From: Branchinecta lynchi
Taxonomy: Eukaryota; Arthropoda; Branchiopoda; Anostraca; Branchinectidae
Length of the DNA stretch: 64,000 nt
NCBI GenBank assembly: GCA_023053575.1
Contig: JAKZAP010000016.1
Coordinates: forward strand, 7,808,046-7,872,045
Direction: 5' to 3'
In this document: piece after piece, positions 36,501-48,500 of the stretch
How the letters are laid out: each line of letters begins with the position of its first letter
Numbering within the stretch: the first letter of the stretch is position 1
Notes under the pieces: model-generated
Databases searched by the model: none
Told to the model about the DNA's origin: nothing
The model's input: only the letters and a program-made list of their open reading frames with translations
Position numbers and translations under genes: made by a program

Positions 36501-39500
36501 TTTTCTTTTTTTGTTTATTTTTGTGTTTGTAGTTGTGTATATGGCCACTGGCTTTTAAATACACGTATATATATATATATATCGTATATATATATATATC
36601 CCTCATCACCACAAAAGCTGACAAAGGTAACGCCATTGTAGTCCTTGACCAGAACGAGTACGATACGAAAATTCGAAACCTCCTAGCAGACAAAGATGTC
36701 TACACCCCAATACCAAGTGATCCAACCCCATCCATTGACAAAAAAGTAAGAAACCTCGTAGAAAGTCTCCCTATTTCCAAATCCCAGAAACAGTTCCTAA
36801 AAGTAACCGGGCCGGTAGCACCGCGTTTCTATGGAGTAGTTAAAGTGCACAAAACAGGTAGACCCCTTCGCCCAATAGTAGCAAACGTTCGAGCCCCAAA
36901 TAAAAAATTAGACAGATTTCTAGCTTCGTTAATAAGGCCACTCCTAGATTCAGGGCCGCATTACATCAAAAATGCCACTGATTTTGTCCAAGAGTTAAGA
37001 AAATACCCTGTCACCAAAGAAACACAAAAAGCAAGCATTGGTGCTGTATCTTTATTCACCAGTCTCAGGAAATATTTCACCCTGGCTGCCCTACCTAGAT
37101 GTTTTAATTGCTAACAGTGAAGGAAGTTTTGTCTGCTCAGTCTAGGGAAAACCCACCCACAACGATCGATACCTTCCATATGATTCTTACCAGCCAGAAT
37201 ATGTGAAACGTGGAGTAGTTATCTCACTAGTCGACCGAGCCATCAAAATTTGCGACAAAAATCTCCTAGATGACGAACTTTGCCACATTCGGGACGTCCT
37301 GTTTGGAAACAAATACCCCATTCAACTGGTTGAACAGATCATCAGAAGACGACTGAAGCTGCATTCATCCCCCAAAGATCCTGTAAGTTCTACTAGTAAT
37401 GGTGAGGCAGAAGAAAAAAATGCCCGCGTTTACCTTCCGTACGTCCGCGGAGTAACCGAAAAATTGTCCAAAAGTTTGAAAAAATACAACATCCAAGTCT
37501 TTCACAGAACCCAAAATACTTTGCTGTCCTACCTAAACTCCGGAAAAGATAAAGTCCCAAATCAGTACCAAAGAGGCATTTATTCAATACCTTGTGATTG
37601 CGGAAAGCGTTACGTAGGAAGGACAGAGAGAACTTTCGGAAAACGACTTGCAGAGCATGAGCAAGAAATTGACCACGCCCTCTCCAACGGACACCGTCAT
37701 AACTATACTTTCAAATCTGCACTTGCAGAACATATTTTCGAAAACCCATCCCATTCAGTATATTTTGAGAAAGCCCAAATTCTTGCAACGTGCACCGGAC
37801 TCCATCAAACCATTCGAGAAGCCGTTGAGATAAAGAAAAACCGAACAGGCATTAACCGAGATACAGGCGAGTACTCTTTACCGGAAACATGGAACGGGGT
37901 TATTAAGGGAAGAAAATTTAAGCCTCAGTCCCTTATTAACAAAAAAACCGAAATCGATCAAAATGCAGAAAAAAATATTTCCTGCCGTCGCCCCAATCGT
38001 GCAGCAAAAACAGCAGCCGTGTCAAAAATTAAATCTCAGCACTAGTTTTTCCGTGCAGTGATTATTCAAAGTAATAGATTCAGGCAAGTAATCATAATAG
38101 AAACGTAGAACGAGGTCATTAATAAAATAATATTTAAGTTTTCAGCCCCTTATTAATGAAAAAACCGAAGTTGATCAAAATGCAGAAAAAACCCTTTTCT
38201 GTCATCGCCCCAATCGTGCAGCAAAAACAGCGTCGTTGTCAAAAATTAAATCTGAGGACTAGTTTTTTCATTATAGTGGTAATTGAAGATAATTTACTTT
38301 AATGAGATATTTATAGTCGGTAGAAGCTTCAGTTATTTATTACAGGTTTGTATCCTTCCCCGAAGTTGAACCAGAAGATTGACAGCCTGACGAGGACCCT
38401 TGCCAAGAAGGGCCGAAATATCGCTGATGAAAAATCATAGCTGTCGTATCCGTTGCAAACATTGTTTGAATATACATTTTTTGTATTATTTTATTATATA
38501 TAATTATATATATAGTTATTATTTATAAAAATATATATATTTTCCCTTATTTCTTTTTTCTTTTCCATTATGTAATCCACTTTTTCCCTTTTGTAAGCGG
38601 GCAAAATAAATATATATATACATATAAAGCTGCAGGATCACTGATGTCACTTTTCCCATTTTTATGCGTACGATCGAGGACAAAAGGGAGGAAGTAGGAT
38701 GCGGCGTTTCAAAAACAAATACGAACTTACGACCATCGCTTTGCCGATGGAATCCGTCCACCTGGCCTTCAAGCCTCCAAAGTACCGGAGCGAGTCGGCT
38801 TCTATCTTCTTTCCCATTTCGGCATCTCTCGTTACCCTGGTTACGTCAACCCGACCGCTCCAAACCTGCAACAAAAAATTAAATCAAATAGCTGCAATAC
38901 GTCCTTCATAAAATCCGATGACGAATTGCCGCCAGACGCGCTAGAGGAACAATAACAATCATACGTGAGATCTGGGGATAAGTTATCTGACGAGTAAATG
39001 AGCGATTAGGCTTTCGCTCCATATCGAGTCGCGCATTAGCCCCGTGGAAAAGACAGCCAGCACTCGGCAGTGAAGTCAGAAGCCAGAAATGACAAACTTG
39101 ATGACGCTTGACAGAACAGAGTTGGGTAAAGCAAAAAGAGGGGAAGAGGCATTTTAAACAGTTTTGAACATGGTTCGGCCTAAGAGAATTGAAAATAGCA
39201 AAACAAACCTGGATAATTGTACACAAAGAAGTAGCGTGTCATTGTTTTCTTTACGATAGCGCACCTAGCGGCCAAAAAAGAACTAATCTTAGAGAAATTT
39301 TATGAGGGGCGTATACGATCGACTACAGTGCAAAACGCGGGATGGGCAGGGAGGCCGTCAAAAAATCTACATATATTCAAACAATGGATAAAGCGGATAC
39401 CTCAGCTACACTGTAAAACAAAAATCTTGCAGTATTGCTAATTAATCTTGTCTCTAAAAAGATAACCTTATATCTAATTCGGATTAATCAATCCCAGTAG

Positions 39501-42500
39501 CAAATACTGCAGTTAACTTTAATCTTACTCGGAGAGACGTTTTACAGTGTACGATGAAAAAAACTTTCCTGCCATCGCTCCAATCGAGCAGCAAAAACAG
39601 CAGCGTATCAAAAAAGAAATCTCAGCGATGTTTTTTTCCGTACAGTGCATAGTCTCAAAAATTATCACCCCGACTAGTATATTTATACTCGGTCAGAGCA
39701 AAATAACTCTAGAGAGTCCCTAGGTTCACACAAACGTTCACACTGAGGCGATATCGGCCATCGCCGAGATTTTCGTCGCCAAAATCGGCGATTTCTGTTG
39801 CTTCGTCAGGCGATTTTCAATGTAGAGAAAATTCAACTTTAACCGGGCGACAGTGCGATTTTATGAACGCAACAGCAACATGGACGACCCTTTTGATGAT
39901 TCACTTTTAGAAAAATTAATTATTGCTGTTCAGTTCTATCCCATTTTTTATGAAAAGCAAGAAAAGGGACATAAGAACTCTGTGCTATTACTGAAAGCCT
40001 GTTGCCGACGAAAATTCAGTGTGAACATCCAGGCGATAAAAATCTCGTTCATCGTCGCGATTTGCTCTGCCTGAACCTAGGGTAATGCGCGAAACTTGAA
40101 AAAGTGACACACAGTCAAATCGCAGCGACACTAGCTCCCTTAGAGGACACGAACATCCCTACTGAAACTCAAGCCGCACAGCATCTTATCCTTGAGCAAA
40201 GCGAGCTGGGCGGCGCTGCGGCGGAGGCCCATTTTTGATGCATGGGACGGACAGGTCTTCGCATTACTCTCTAGAGTTATTTTGCTCTGTACTCGGTAAA
40301 GGCTGCAGTTACTAATTGCAGGTTCACTTCTTCCATTCCCCACGTTGTCCCTGACGTTCGACAGCCTCACGAGGACCCTTGCCAAGAAGGGCCGAAATAC
40401 CGCTGCCAAAGCACCGTAGCTTACGTATCCGTTGTCTGAATGCATTTCCCATTCAGCTTGGGCTCAAGGTGTGTTGGCTCACATGTCTAATAGAAAAATG
40501 AAATGTTTGAAAAGAGAAGTAAGGTTTAAGATGAAAGTGTAAGTGACCTTAAAGTAGGGTAAGCTGTTAGGTAAATTTTGTATTAACGTCACTGAGTTGG
40601 AGGTGCACACGTGAAAAAGAAGCTACGCGGGATAAAAAAAAAGAAAAGAAAAAGAGGAGTATTTGTCTACGAAAATCTACGTTACGAAGATCGGAAGACG
40701 GCACGGTTGGTATCGGAACTGGTTCTTTCTTAGAAGTCATAGGTTCGGTTCGGTTACAAACTGCACGAATTACTGTGTCCCATAAGCCTCAAATGTGAAT
40801 GGCACGTTATTTTAGCGGATGCGTTTGTGTGAGCCTCGTTTTTGTTGCAATAGCGCTGCCGCATCGCTGCTGCAGCACTTCTTTGCTTTTGCATAACATG
40901 CGTTTTTGGATTCACTTTCTTCTTGGTTGAAGCGGCAGCGCTGCATCATCTTGCAGGGAAGCACGGACTTGGTCGGGGAGCAAGTGCGTGATTCTCGAGA
41001 AGCGCTTCCCGTCTCCCTCGGAAGCGCTGCAGTGCAAAAACGGATGTAGAAAGATTCAGTCCGGAATCAGCCGAGAAGTGGACCTGCAGCATGCAACAAA
41101 AACGAGGCTCTGATTTCGTTCGGCTCCACGACGACACAGAAGTCTACAAATCCTTGATTTTTAGATACCCTATGCCAAACGCTGGGTAGCCTATATCCGG
41201 CGTATGGAATACTCTATGCCTAACGCTGTATCCATTATGCCAAATTCTGGATTACTCTAACTCAATAAAATACTGATGCTATGAGTGAAACATCAGAGTT
41301 CCTTTATAGTGAGCAGGTCAGGTTTAGGGTACAAACAAGTATCCAGAGTTTGGCACAGGGTATTCAAAAATCAGGGGTATGTGGTAAACTGCGAAAAAGA
41401 ACTCACCTTTATCTGTGGGGCGAGTTTTCCTATGCACCGTATTCCATAAACAAGCAAAGGGTTCGTATACATCTTCTCGATGTAAAGCAATGGCGCCATC
41501 AGAGTAACACCAGAGAATTCCTCAGGCTTCTTCAATGCTGCAGTGAGTAGAACCAATCCCCCCTAGAAAGGAGTCCTTACGTGAAATTAGGCGGAGAGTT
41601 TCCCTAATACATCCAAATCTGGATATTTCCAATTTAATGTGAGAAGATACAGCTTGAAATAAAAAATATAATGCTCAATCAAGGCTTTCCGCCTCTTAGT
41701 TCATTTACAGACACCTTTGAATACCAGAGATCTAACCATACAAAAAACCTCGGAATTTTGTGACAGAAGTTGAGTAGGTTTCTTTTATGTAGCTAGAGCC
41801 TGAAGAGGACCTTTGCCAAGACGGGCCGACATACAGCTATTATACTTTTGAAATAATAAATAGATAAATCTCAGCTGACTTATCCGTTTGGAACCATCAA
41901 TTATGATTCTCAGTCAGCTTTGGCTAAAGAATGCTGCCGACTGATACTGATACTGATACTTTATTGTAAAACGAGACTTTCACAGCATTGGATTGCCGAA
42001 CTTGTCGTTTTCGTCAGGTACATCATAATTACAAAACATTTAATAAGGCGGTTGTACATAATAAAGCAATAGTCAACAAATGATCAAACAGAATAAAAAC
42101 CCTAGACAATTAAAACATTAAAGGGAAATAGTTGATCAATTGTTCAAAACTTCAACAAAAGATGGTACAAAGCTCTTTCTGTAGCGATCGGTTCTTGTAC
42201 AAACAGGGAACCGGAACTTTTTGTGCTGCAGCTCGAGGTAGTCGAGGTTTTGGCGGGCACTATGGGGTAGGAAACAGGTGCTCAAAACATGAGTGGGAAC
42301 GCAGACTGTTCCCGAAACCAGTACAAAGAGTAAGACGTCGGGCTGCTAAAGTAGGGAGGCGGAATTCTTTGAGGAGGAGGATATAACTGACTGTCTAGTC
42401 TTCTTTTGCTTTAATCTGATAGAACTTCCGACTGTGCATAGTACAGTAGCCACCCGCACTTGACTGACAAGTACTTACCATAGAATGTCCAAGGGCAAAC

Positions 42501-45500
42501 CTTGGCAGATCTGGATAGACGGATTTCATTTGTTCAACGTGCGCGAACACGTCGGAAACATAATCTTCAAAGTCATCCACATGTGCTCGATCTCCATCAC
42601 TAAGCCCGTGACCAACTGCAATAAATACATATTCTACTTTCAAATTAAGCGGACGTGGAATCAATCAATCAATCCAGTTTTATCCAAATAGCTAAAAGAT
42701 AGAAGAGGAATCTCTTCTATTACTCGAAAGCATTAAGTTAAAAAAAACTATTAGCCTTCAAAGCTGAAATTAAGATTACTTAAACTTTAGACAAGGGCAT
42801 AAATGCATGTTTACAGTATCAACGTAATCCTTTTTTTCAGGCACCTTATCTTATACCTAGAAGTCAAATACTTCTTCAAGAATCAAAATCTTACATGCAC
42901 ATTACACCAAAGTATAAGGCCTTAGAAAACTCTTCAAAGGATTTGCAATCTAACATTTTTATATAAACTATAAGGCAAGCTGATAAAGGGAATAACTCCT
43001 TATTACGGTTTATAGCCTTACACTTTAATCGGTCACTTTATCATTCGCAACATTGAACTTACTCCAAGAAATCATAAGGTTAGGTTAGGTTATTCTTTAT
43101 TTTACACAAAATCACATTAAACAACTTGTAACAAAAACATAAGAACTGAACGATACATCTTCAGATACTGGATTTAAGGATACTGGAATACTCTATTTTA
43201 TCTTTACCATCCGCTGAGTTCTTGGGAACCCGGAACCCTTCACAATACTCAAGTTCACACAAACCGAGACACAGGCGAGTATTGAAACGCGGAATGGCGC
43301 TATCAATGAAATAAAGTATAAACCACAGGACCTTGTTCACAAAGTTAATCCGACGCAATCCAGGGAACCTCAGCACTGGTTTCTCTAAAGCCGTTATTAG
43401 AAGTAGCTCCCCGAAACAGGATACTTATATCCTGTTTCGGGTAAAAAAAAAAAATTCGGATAAAAAAAAAATTAAAATAAATTTTTTAATTTATTTTAGT
43501 ACTCCTCATCATATATTCTTTGAGGAAAATAAATAAATGAATGAATGAATATTTGCTAGAAACTTCATTTATCTTATGTCAGGTTCGTTTCTTCTAGCTC
43601 CAGCCTGACAAGGATCCTTGCCAAGAAGGGACGAAATTTCGCGGGAATTGCTGACTTATCCGTAGCCTATAGCGTTATTTTTTGTATTTCTTATTAAGAA
43701 TCTATTAAAATGACTGTGTGCAGTATGCAGAAGGAGCCAATGAACTTTAGCAACGGATTACAACAACTTTAAAGGACACCTGAACAATAAAACCATACTT
43801 GAACACACCATGGAGAATGCATTTACAGACATGGCCACGGAGAGCATTCTTCTCCTGAGTGTGACCTTTTCAAAATAGAGATGATTGTTTCCGGAGGTTT
43901 GCACATGCAGACTCCAAGACAAAAACCGCAATTCATTCAAATCTTGTACAGCGCTTGCCGGATCGCATTGGAATTTGTTCTAGATATACGCTTGGGCTTA
44001 TCTGGTTAAACAATATTCCAAAAGAAGGGTTGATTGGAGACATTTGTTCATTTATAAAATTGCTCGGTACTGAAATAAGGACATGCAAAATGGAGCAAAA
44101 ACCATAGCTTGGAAACGGTATTTCGTATTTGGATTGGGTTTTCTGCAGGCAATGTTAACGGAAGTCATACAGATAGGGATGATACTTGGTACTCTTCATT
44201 CAGGTGTCCTTTAAAATTGAACTGTATCAGGTAACTTCAGCAACAAAACGTAATCATATGGGACGCAAAATTACAAATGGAATTCAGGAAACAGCGTTCT
44301 TGGACGATCGAATCCAGGCCCAAGAAACACGTAATGCTGCGAAGTTCAACAGTTTGAAGAATGGAGTAGATCACATAGTCAACTCTTCGAATGCGATTGT
44401 TCCCGATTTCTTCGTGATATGTAGATGGGAACGACTTTAAATATCCTTTGAGCACAAGCTGACTTTGAAACATTTATTCAAACAATGCTTACAACGGATA
44501 CGTCGGCTATGGTTCTTCATCATCGATATTTCGGCCCTTCTTGGCAAGGTTCTCGTCAGGCTGTCAATCCTCTGGTTCAACTTCTGGGAAGGAAGTTTGT
44601 TTCCTTCCCCGAATCATAGCTGACGCATCCGTTGTAAACATTGTGTGAATAAAGGAAAGACTTGTATGCGTTATTGGCGATTGTTGAGAAAAGGTTGTGA
44701 AAGCCAGAGGCGTTACTAGCAAAACAAAAAAAAATGGGGGGGGGGGGTAGAGGGCAAGGTATTTGCCGACTGGCTGCTTGCTGGTCATTTTGCAGATAAA
44801 AACGAAAAAATCGGCTGATTTTAAGAAAAACTACTATTTTTAAGAAAAAATTGACGACTTTTACGAGAAAAGGCTGTTTTTAATCGAGTGTTTCCAAAAA
44901 AAATCGACTGCGTTTTTACGAAAATCGAGGAGTTTCGCGGCGACTCGGCTATTTTTTACCAGACTGGCCGACAACATTAGGGGGGGGGAGCTTCCCCCCT
45001 CCTCCCCCCTAGTCGTGACGACCCTGGTGAAAGCTCCTGAATTCATTGATGGCTGTCAGGCAAAATACGATGTGGGTTGTAGTCGAGAACATCACTATAA
45101 CACAACAAGAGCTACGAGCTCATTTGGCACTTGTTACGAGTAGGCACGGCTCGGTTATGTCAATGATATATCTAATGTTTGCTAGGTGTCTTCCCACCAA
45201 GTTTCATCTCGATCCCTTCACTCATAGCGTTTCCGGTCCGGATTTTAAGTGGGTCGTCTGAGGCATAAGGTCTTTCCAAATATCAAGTTTCATCGAGATC
45301 CGGTCACCCGTTCAAAAGTTATAAATACCTCAAGATTCCGGATTCCCCCTCCCTCCACTCTCCCGACAGTGCCCGAATCGGCTCGGTCATGTCAATGATG
45401 TATCTAGTGTTTGCTAGGTGTCTTCCCACCAAGTTTCATCTCGATCCCTCCACTCATAGCGTTTCCCAAGATTTCCGGTTGCCCCCTCCAGCTCCCCCCA

Positions 45501-48500
45501 AAACTCACCGGATCCGGTCCGGATTTTAAGTGGGTCGTCTGAGGCATGAGTCCTTTCCAAATATCAAGTTCCATCGAGATCCGATCACCCGTTCAAAAGT
45601 TATAAATACCTCAAGATTACGGATTCCCCCTCCCTCCACTCCCCCCACAGTTCCCGAATTGGCTCGGTTATGTCAATGATGTATCTAGTGTTTGCTAGGT
45701 GTCTTCCCACCAAGTTTCATCTCGATCCCTCCACTCACGCAGCGTTTCCCAATATTTCCGGTTGCCCCCTCCAGCTCCCCCCAAAAGTCACTGGATCCGG
45801 TCCGGATTTTAAGTGGGTCGTCTGAGGCATGAGGCCTTTCCAAATATCAAGTTTGATCGAGATCCGGTCACCCGTTCAAAAGTTATAAATACCTCAAGAT
45901 TCCGGATTCCCCCTCCCTCCACTCCCCCGACAGTGCCCGAATCGGCTCGGTCATGTCAATTATGTATCTAGTGTTTGCTAGGTGTCTTCCCACCAAGTTT
46001 CATCTCGACCCCTCCACTCATAGCGTTTCCCAAGATTTCCTGTTCCCTCCTCCAGCTCCCCCCCAAAAGTCACCGGATCCGGTCCGGATTTTAAGTGGGT
46101 CGTCTGAGGCATGAGGTCTTTCCAAATATCAAGTTCCATCGAGATCCGATCACCCGTTCAAAAGTTATAAATACCTCAAGATTCCGGATTCCCCCTCCCT
46201 CCACTCCCCCCACAGTGCCCGAATCGGCTCGGTTATGTCAATGATGTATCTAGTGTTTGCTAGGTGTCTTCCCACCAAGTTTCATCTCGATCCCTCCACT
46301 CATAGCGTTTCCCAAGATTTCCGGTTGCCCCCTGCAGCTCCCCCGAAAAGTCACCGGATCCGGTCCAGATTTTAAGTGGGCCGTCTGAGGTATGAGGTCT
46401 TTCCAAATATCAAGTTCCATCGAGATCCGATCACCCGTTCAAAAGTTATAAATACCTCAAGATTCCGGATTCCCCCTCCCTCCACTCCCCCACAGTACCC
46501 GAATCGGCTCGGTTATGCCAATGATGTATCTAGTGTTTGCTAGGTCTCTTCCCACCAAGTTTCATCTCGATCCCTCCACTCATACCGGTTCCCAAGATTT
46601 CCGGTTGCCCCCCTCCAGCTCCCCCCAAAAGTCACCGGATCCGGTCCGGATTTTAAGTGGGTCGTCTGAGGCATGGGGTCTTTCCAAATATCAAGTTCCA
46701 TCGAGATCCGATCACCCGTTCAAAATTTATAAATACCTCAAGATTCCGGATTCCCCCTCCCTCCACTCCCCCCCACAGTACCCGAATCGGCTCGGTTATG
46801 CCAATGATGTATCTAGTGTTTGCTAGGTCTTTTCCCACCAAGTTTCATCTCGATCCCTCCACTCATACCGGTTCCCAAGATTTCCGGTTGCCCCCCTCCA
46901 GCTCCCCCCAAAAGTCACCGGATCCGGTCCGGATTTTAAGTGGGTCGTCTGAGGCATGAGGTCTTTCCAAATATCAAGTTCCATCGAGATCCGATCACCC
47001 GTTCAAAAGTTTTAAATACCTCAAGATTCCGGATTTCCCCCTCCCTCCACTCCCCCCACAGTGCCCGAATCGGCTCGTTTATGTCAATGATGTATCTAGT
47101 GTTTGCTAGGTGTCTTCCCACCAAATTTCATCTCGTTCCCTCCACAAATAGCGTTTCCCAAGATTTCCGGTTGCCCCTCCAGCTCCCCCTAAAAGTCACC
47201 GGATCCGGTCCGGATTTTAAGTGGGTCTTCTGAGGCATGAGGTCTTCCAAATATCAAGTTTCATCGAGATCCGATCACCCGTTCAAAAGTTAAAAATACC
47301 TCAAGATTCCGGATTCCCTCTCCCTCCACTCCCCCCACGGTGCTCGGATCGGGGAAGTGACTATTTCCAACTTAATCATTTGGGGTCCCTGATACGCCTG
47401 CCAAGTTTTATCGTCCTAGCTTATGTGGAAGTGCCTGAACTAGCAAAACCTGGACAGACCAACAGACCGACGGACGGACAGAAATTGCGATCGCTATATG
47501 GCACTTGGCCGAAGGGCAAGTGCCATAAAAACTGGAAATGCGACTTACCATGATCATGTCCGAAAGCCAAAACTCCTTCTTCAGCAAACCTCCTACCAAT
47601 GTCATCATACCAATATAAATGTTCGCTGTAGCCATGAATGATCATCATAAGAGCCCTTAAAAAAATCTTGATAAGAAAAGCTATGCAAATTAGTGATTGC
47701 ACTGAGATCTAAGACATCTCAGATCCACTAAACAAGTCCTGAGACAGTTTGACCAGAATGATGCATTCTTCACTTGTAGTCATTTTACTTCAATTTGGTT
47801 TTGGGTGGGTACTGAAGGCAACTCTCCAACCCCTCTCCAGAAAAGGCTCTTAGTTTGGAGTGAAAGGAAATAACAAAAATGCTCCTCTGCCGGGATTTGG
47901 ACCAAGGACCCTCTGCCCACAAGGCGACCACTGTACCAACTGAGCTACAGAGGGGCTTGTGAACACAGTTGGCAAATCAGTACAATACTCAGACAGAAGC
48001 TGGACATAGGAACAGAAGCTGGTTTCACTTAAATTGGATCACTTAGTGATCCCGCCCGCCAAAGGCAAAATCAACTAATCAGCTCACATTTATAATCAGC
48101 CGGCCATATGGGTTCTGGCATGCCTATAAGGCCCCCCGCATCGGAGTCCTAGACTCCTAAACTGAATTAAAAAATTTGTTTTTGGTTTCTTTGTCACAGT
48201 ACAAGTCCCATGTACAAAGTGCCATCTATGTAATATCAAAGGCTCTAAGAATTCCTCTTACACGTATAACCTCTTAGAAGCAACACTATACGTCAAACCT
48301 TATGACTATTAATCAGGCAGATGCTTATGCCTATTCTCGTTTTTGTTATGGCAGGGACTAATGCAATCTGTATTTGCTATTGAGGTTGCCATTTCCAAGG
48401 TTACCAAACTCTAGCTAGATCAGCAATACTTTTTCTTTAATCTATGACTACCCTCAGGTAAGCAACTGGTCTACACTCTTGAAGGCCAATATGTGGGAGA

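Larger units (their letters stand above)
35508..38711 (+). mobile_element. Penelope-like retroelement with flanking terminal sequences
   Basis: The order is terminal region with hammerhead-like core (CTGACGA at 36079), (TA)n, reverse transcriptase remnant, GIY-YIG endonuclease, a second hammerhead-like core (CTGACGA at 38387, GAAA at 38415, GTATC at 38446), then a T-rich tail ending near 38711. Paired terminal sequences around an RT plus GIY-YIG ORF are the Penelope layout. The right end stops about 20 nt from the lipase B exon 5 donor. Confidence 0.8.
39694..40289. mobile_element. hAT-type element with exact 8-bp duplication, carrying a nested Harbinger
   Basis: Inverted termini start CAGAGCAAAATAACTCTAGA (24 bp continue identically to AGAGAGT) at both ends. 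TACTCGGT is duplicated exactly at 39686-39693 and 40290-40297. The left terminal sequence is interrupted by 39718-40082. A related terminus (CAGAGCAAAATGACAC) occurs at about 35062. Confidence 0.88.

Noticed and set aside
43410..43455. Rho-independent-type terminator (hairpin followed by A/T run)
   Set aside because: The sequence is inside a eukaryotic intron; the shape is coincidental or a fold-back remnant.
45046..47233. ORFs of 60-110 codons in the 282-bp arrays (PTKFHLDPSTHS, MVGRHLANTRYIID)
   Set aside because: Products of translating tandem non-coding repeats; frames break at each core with indels.
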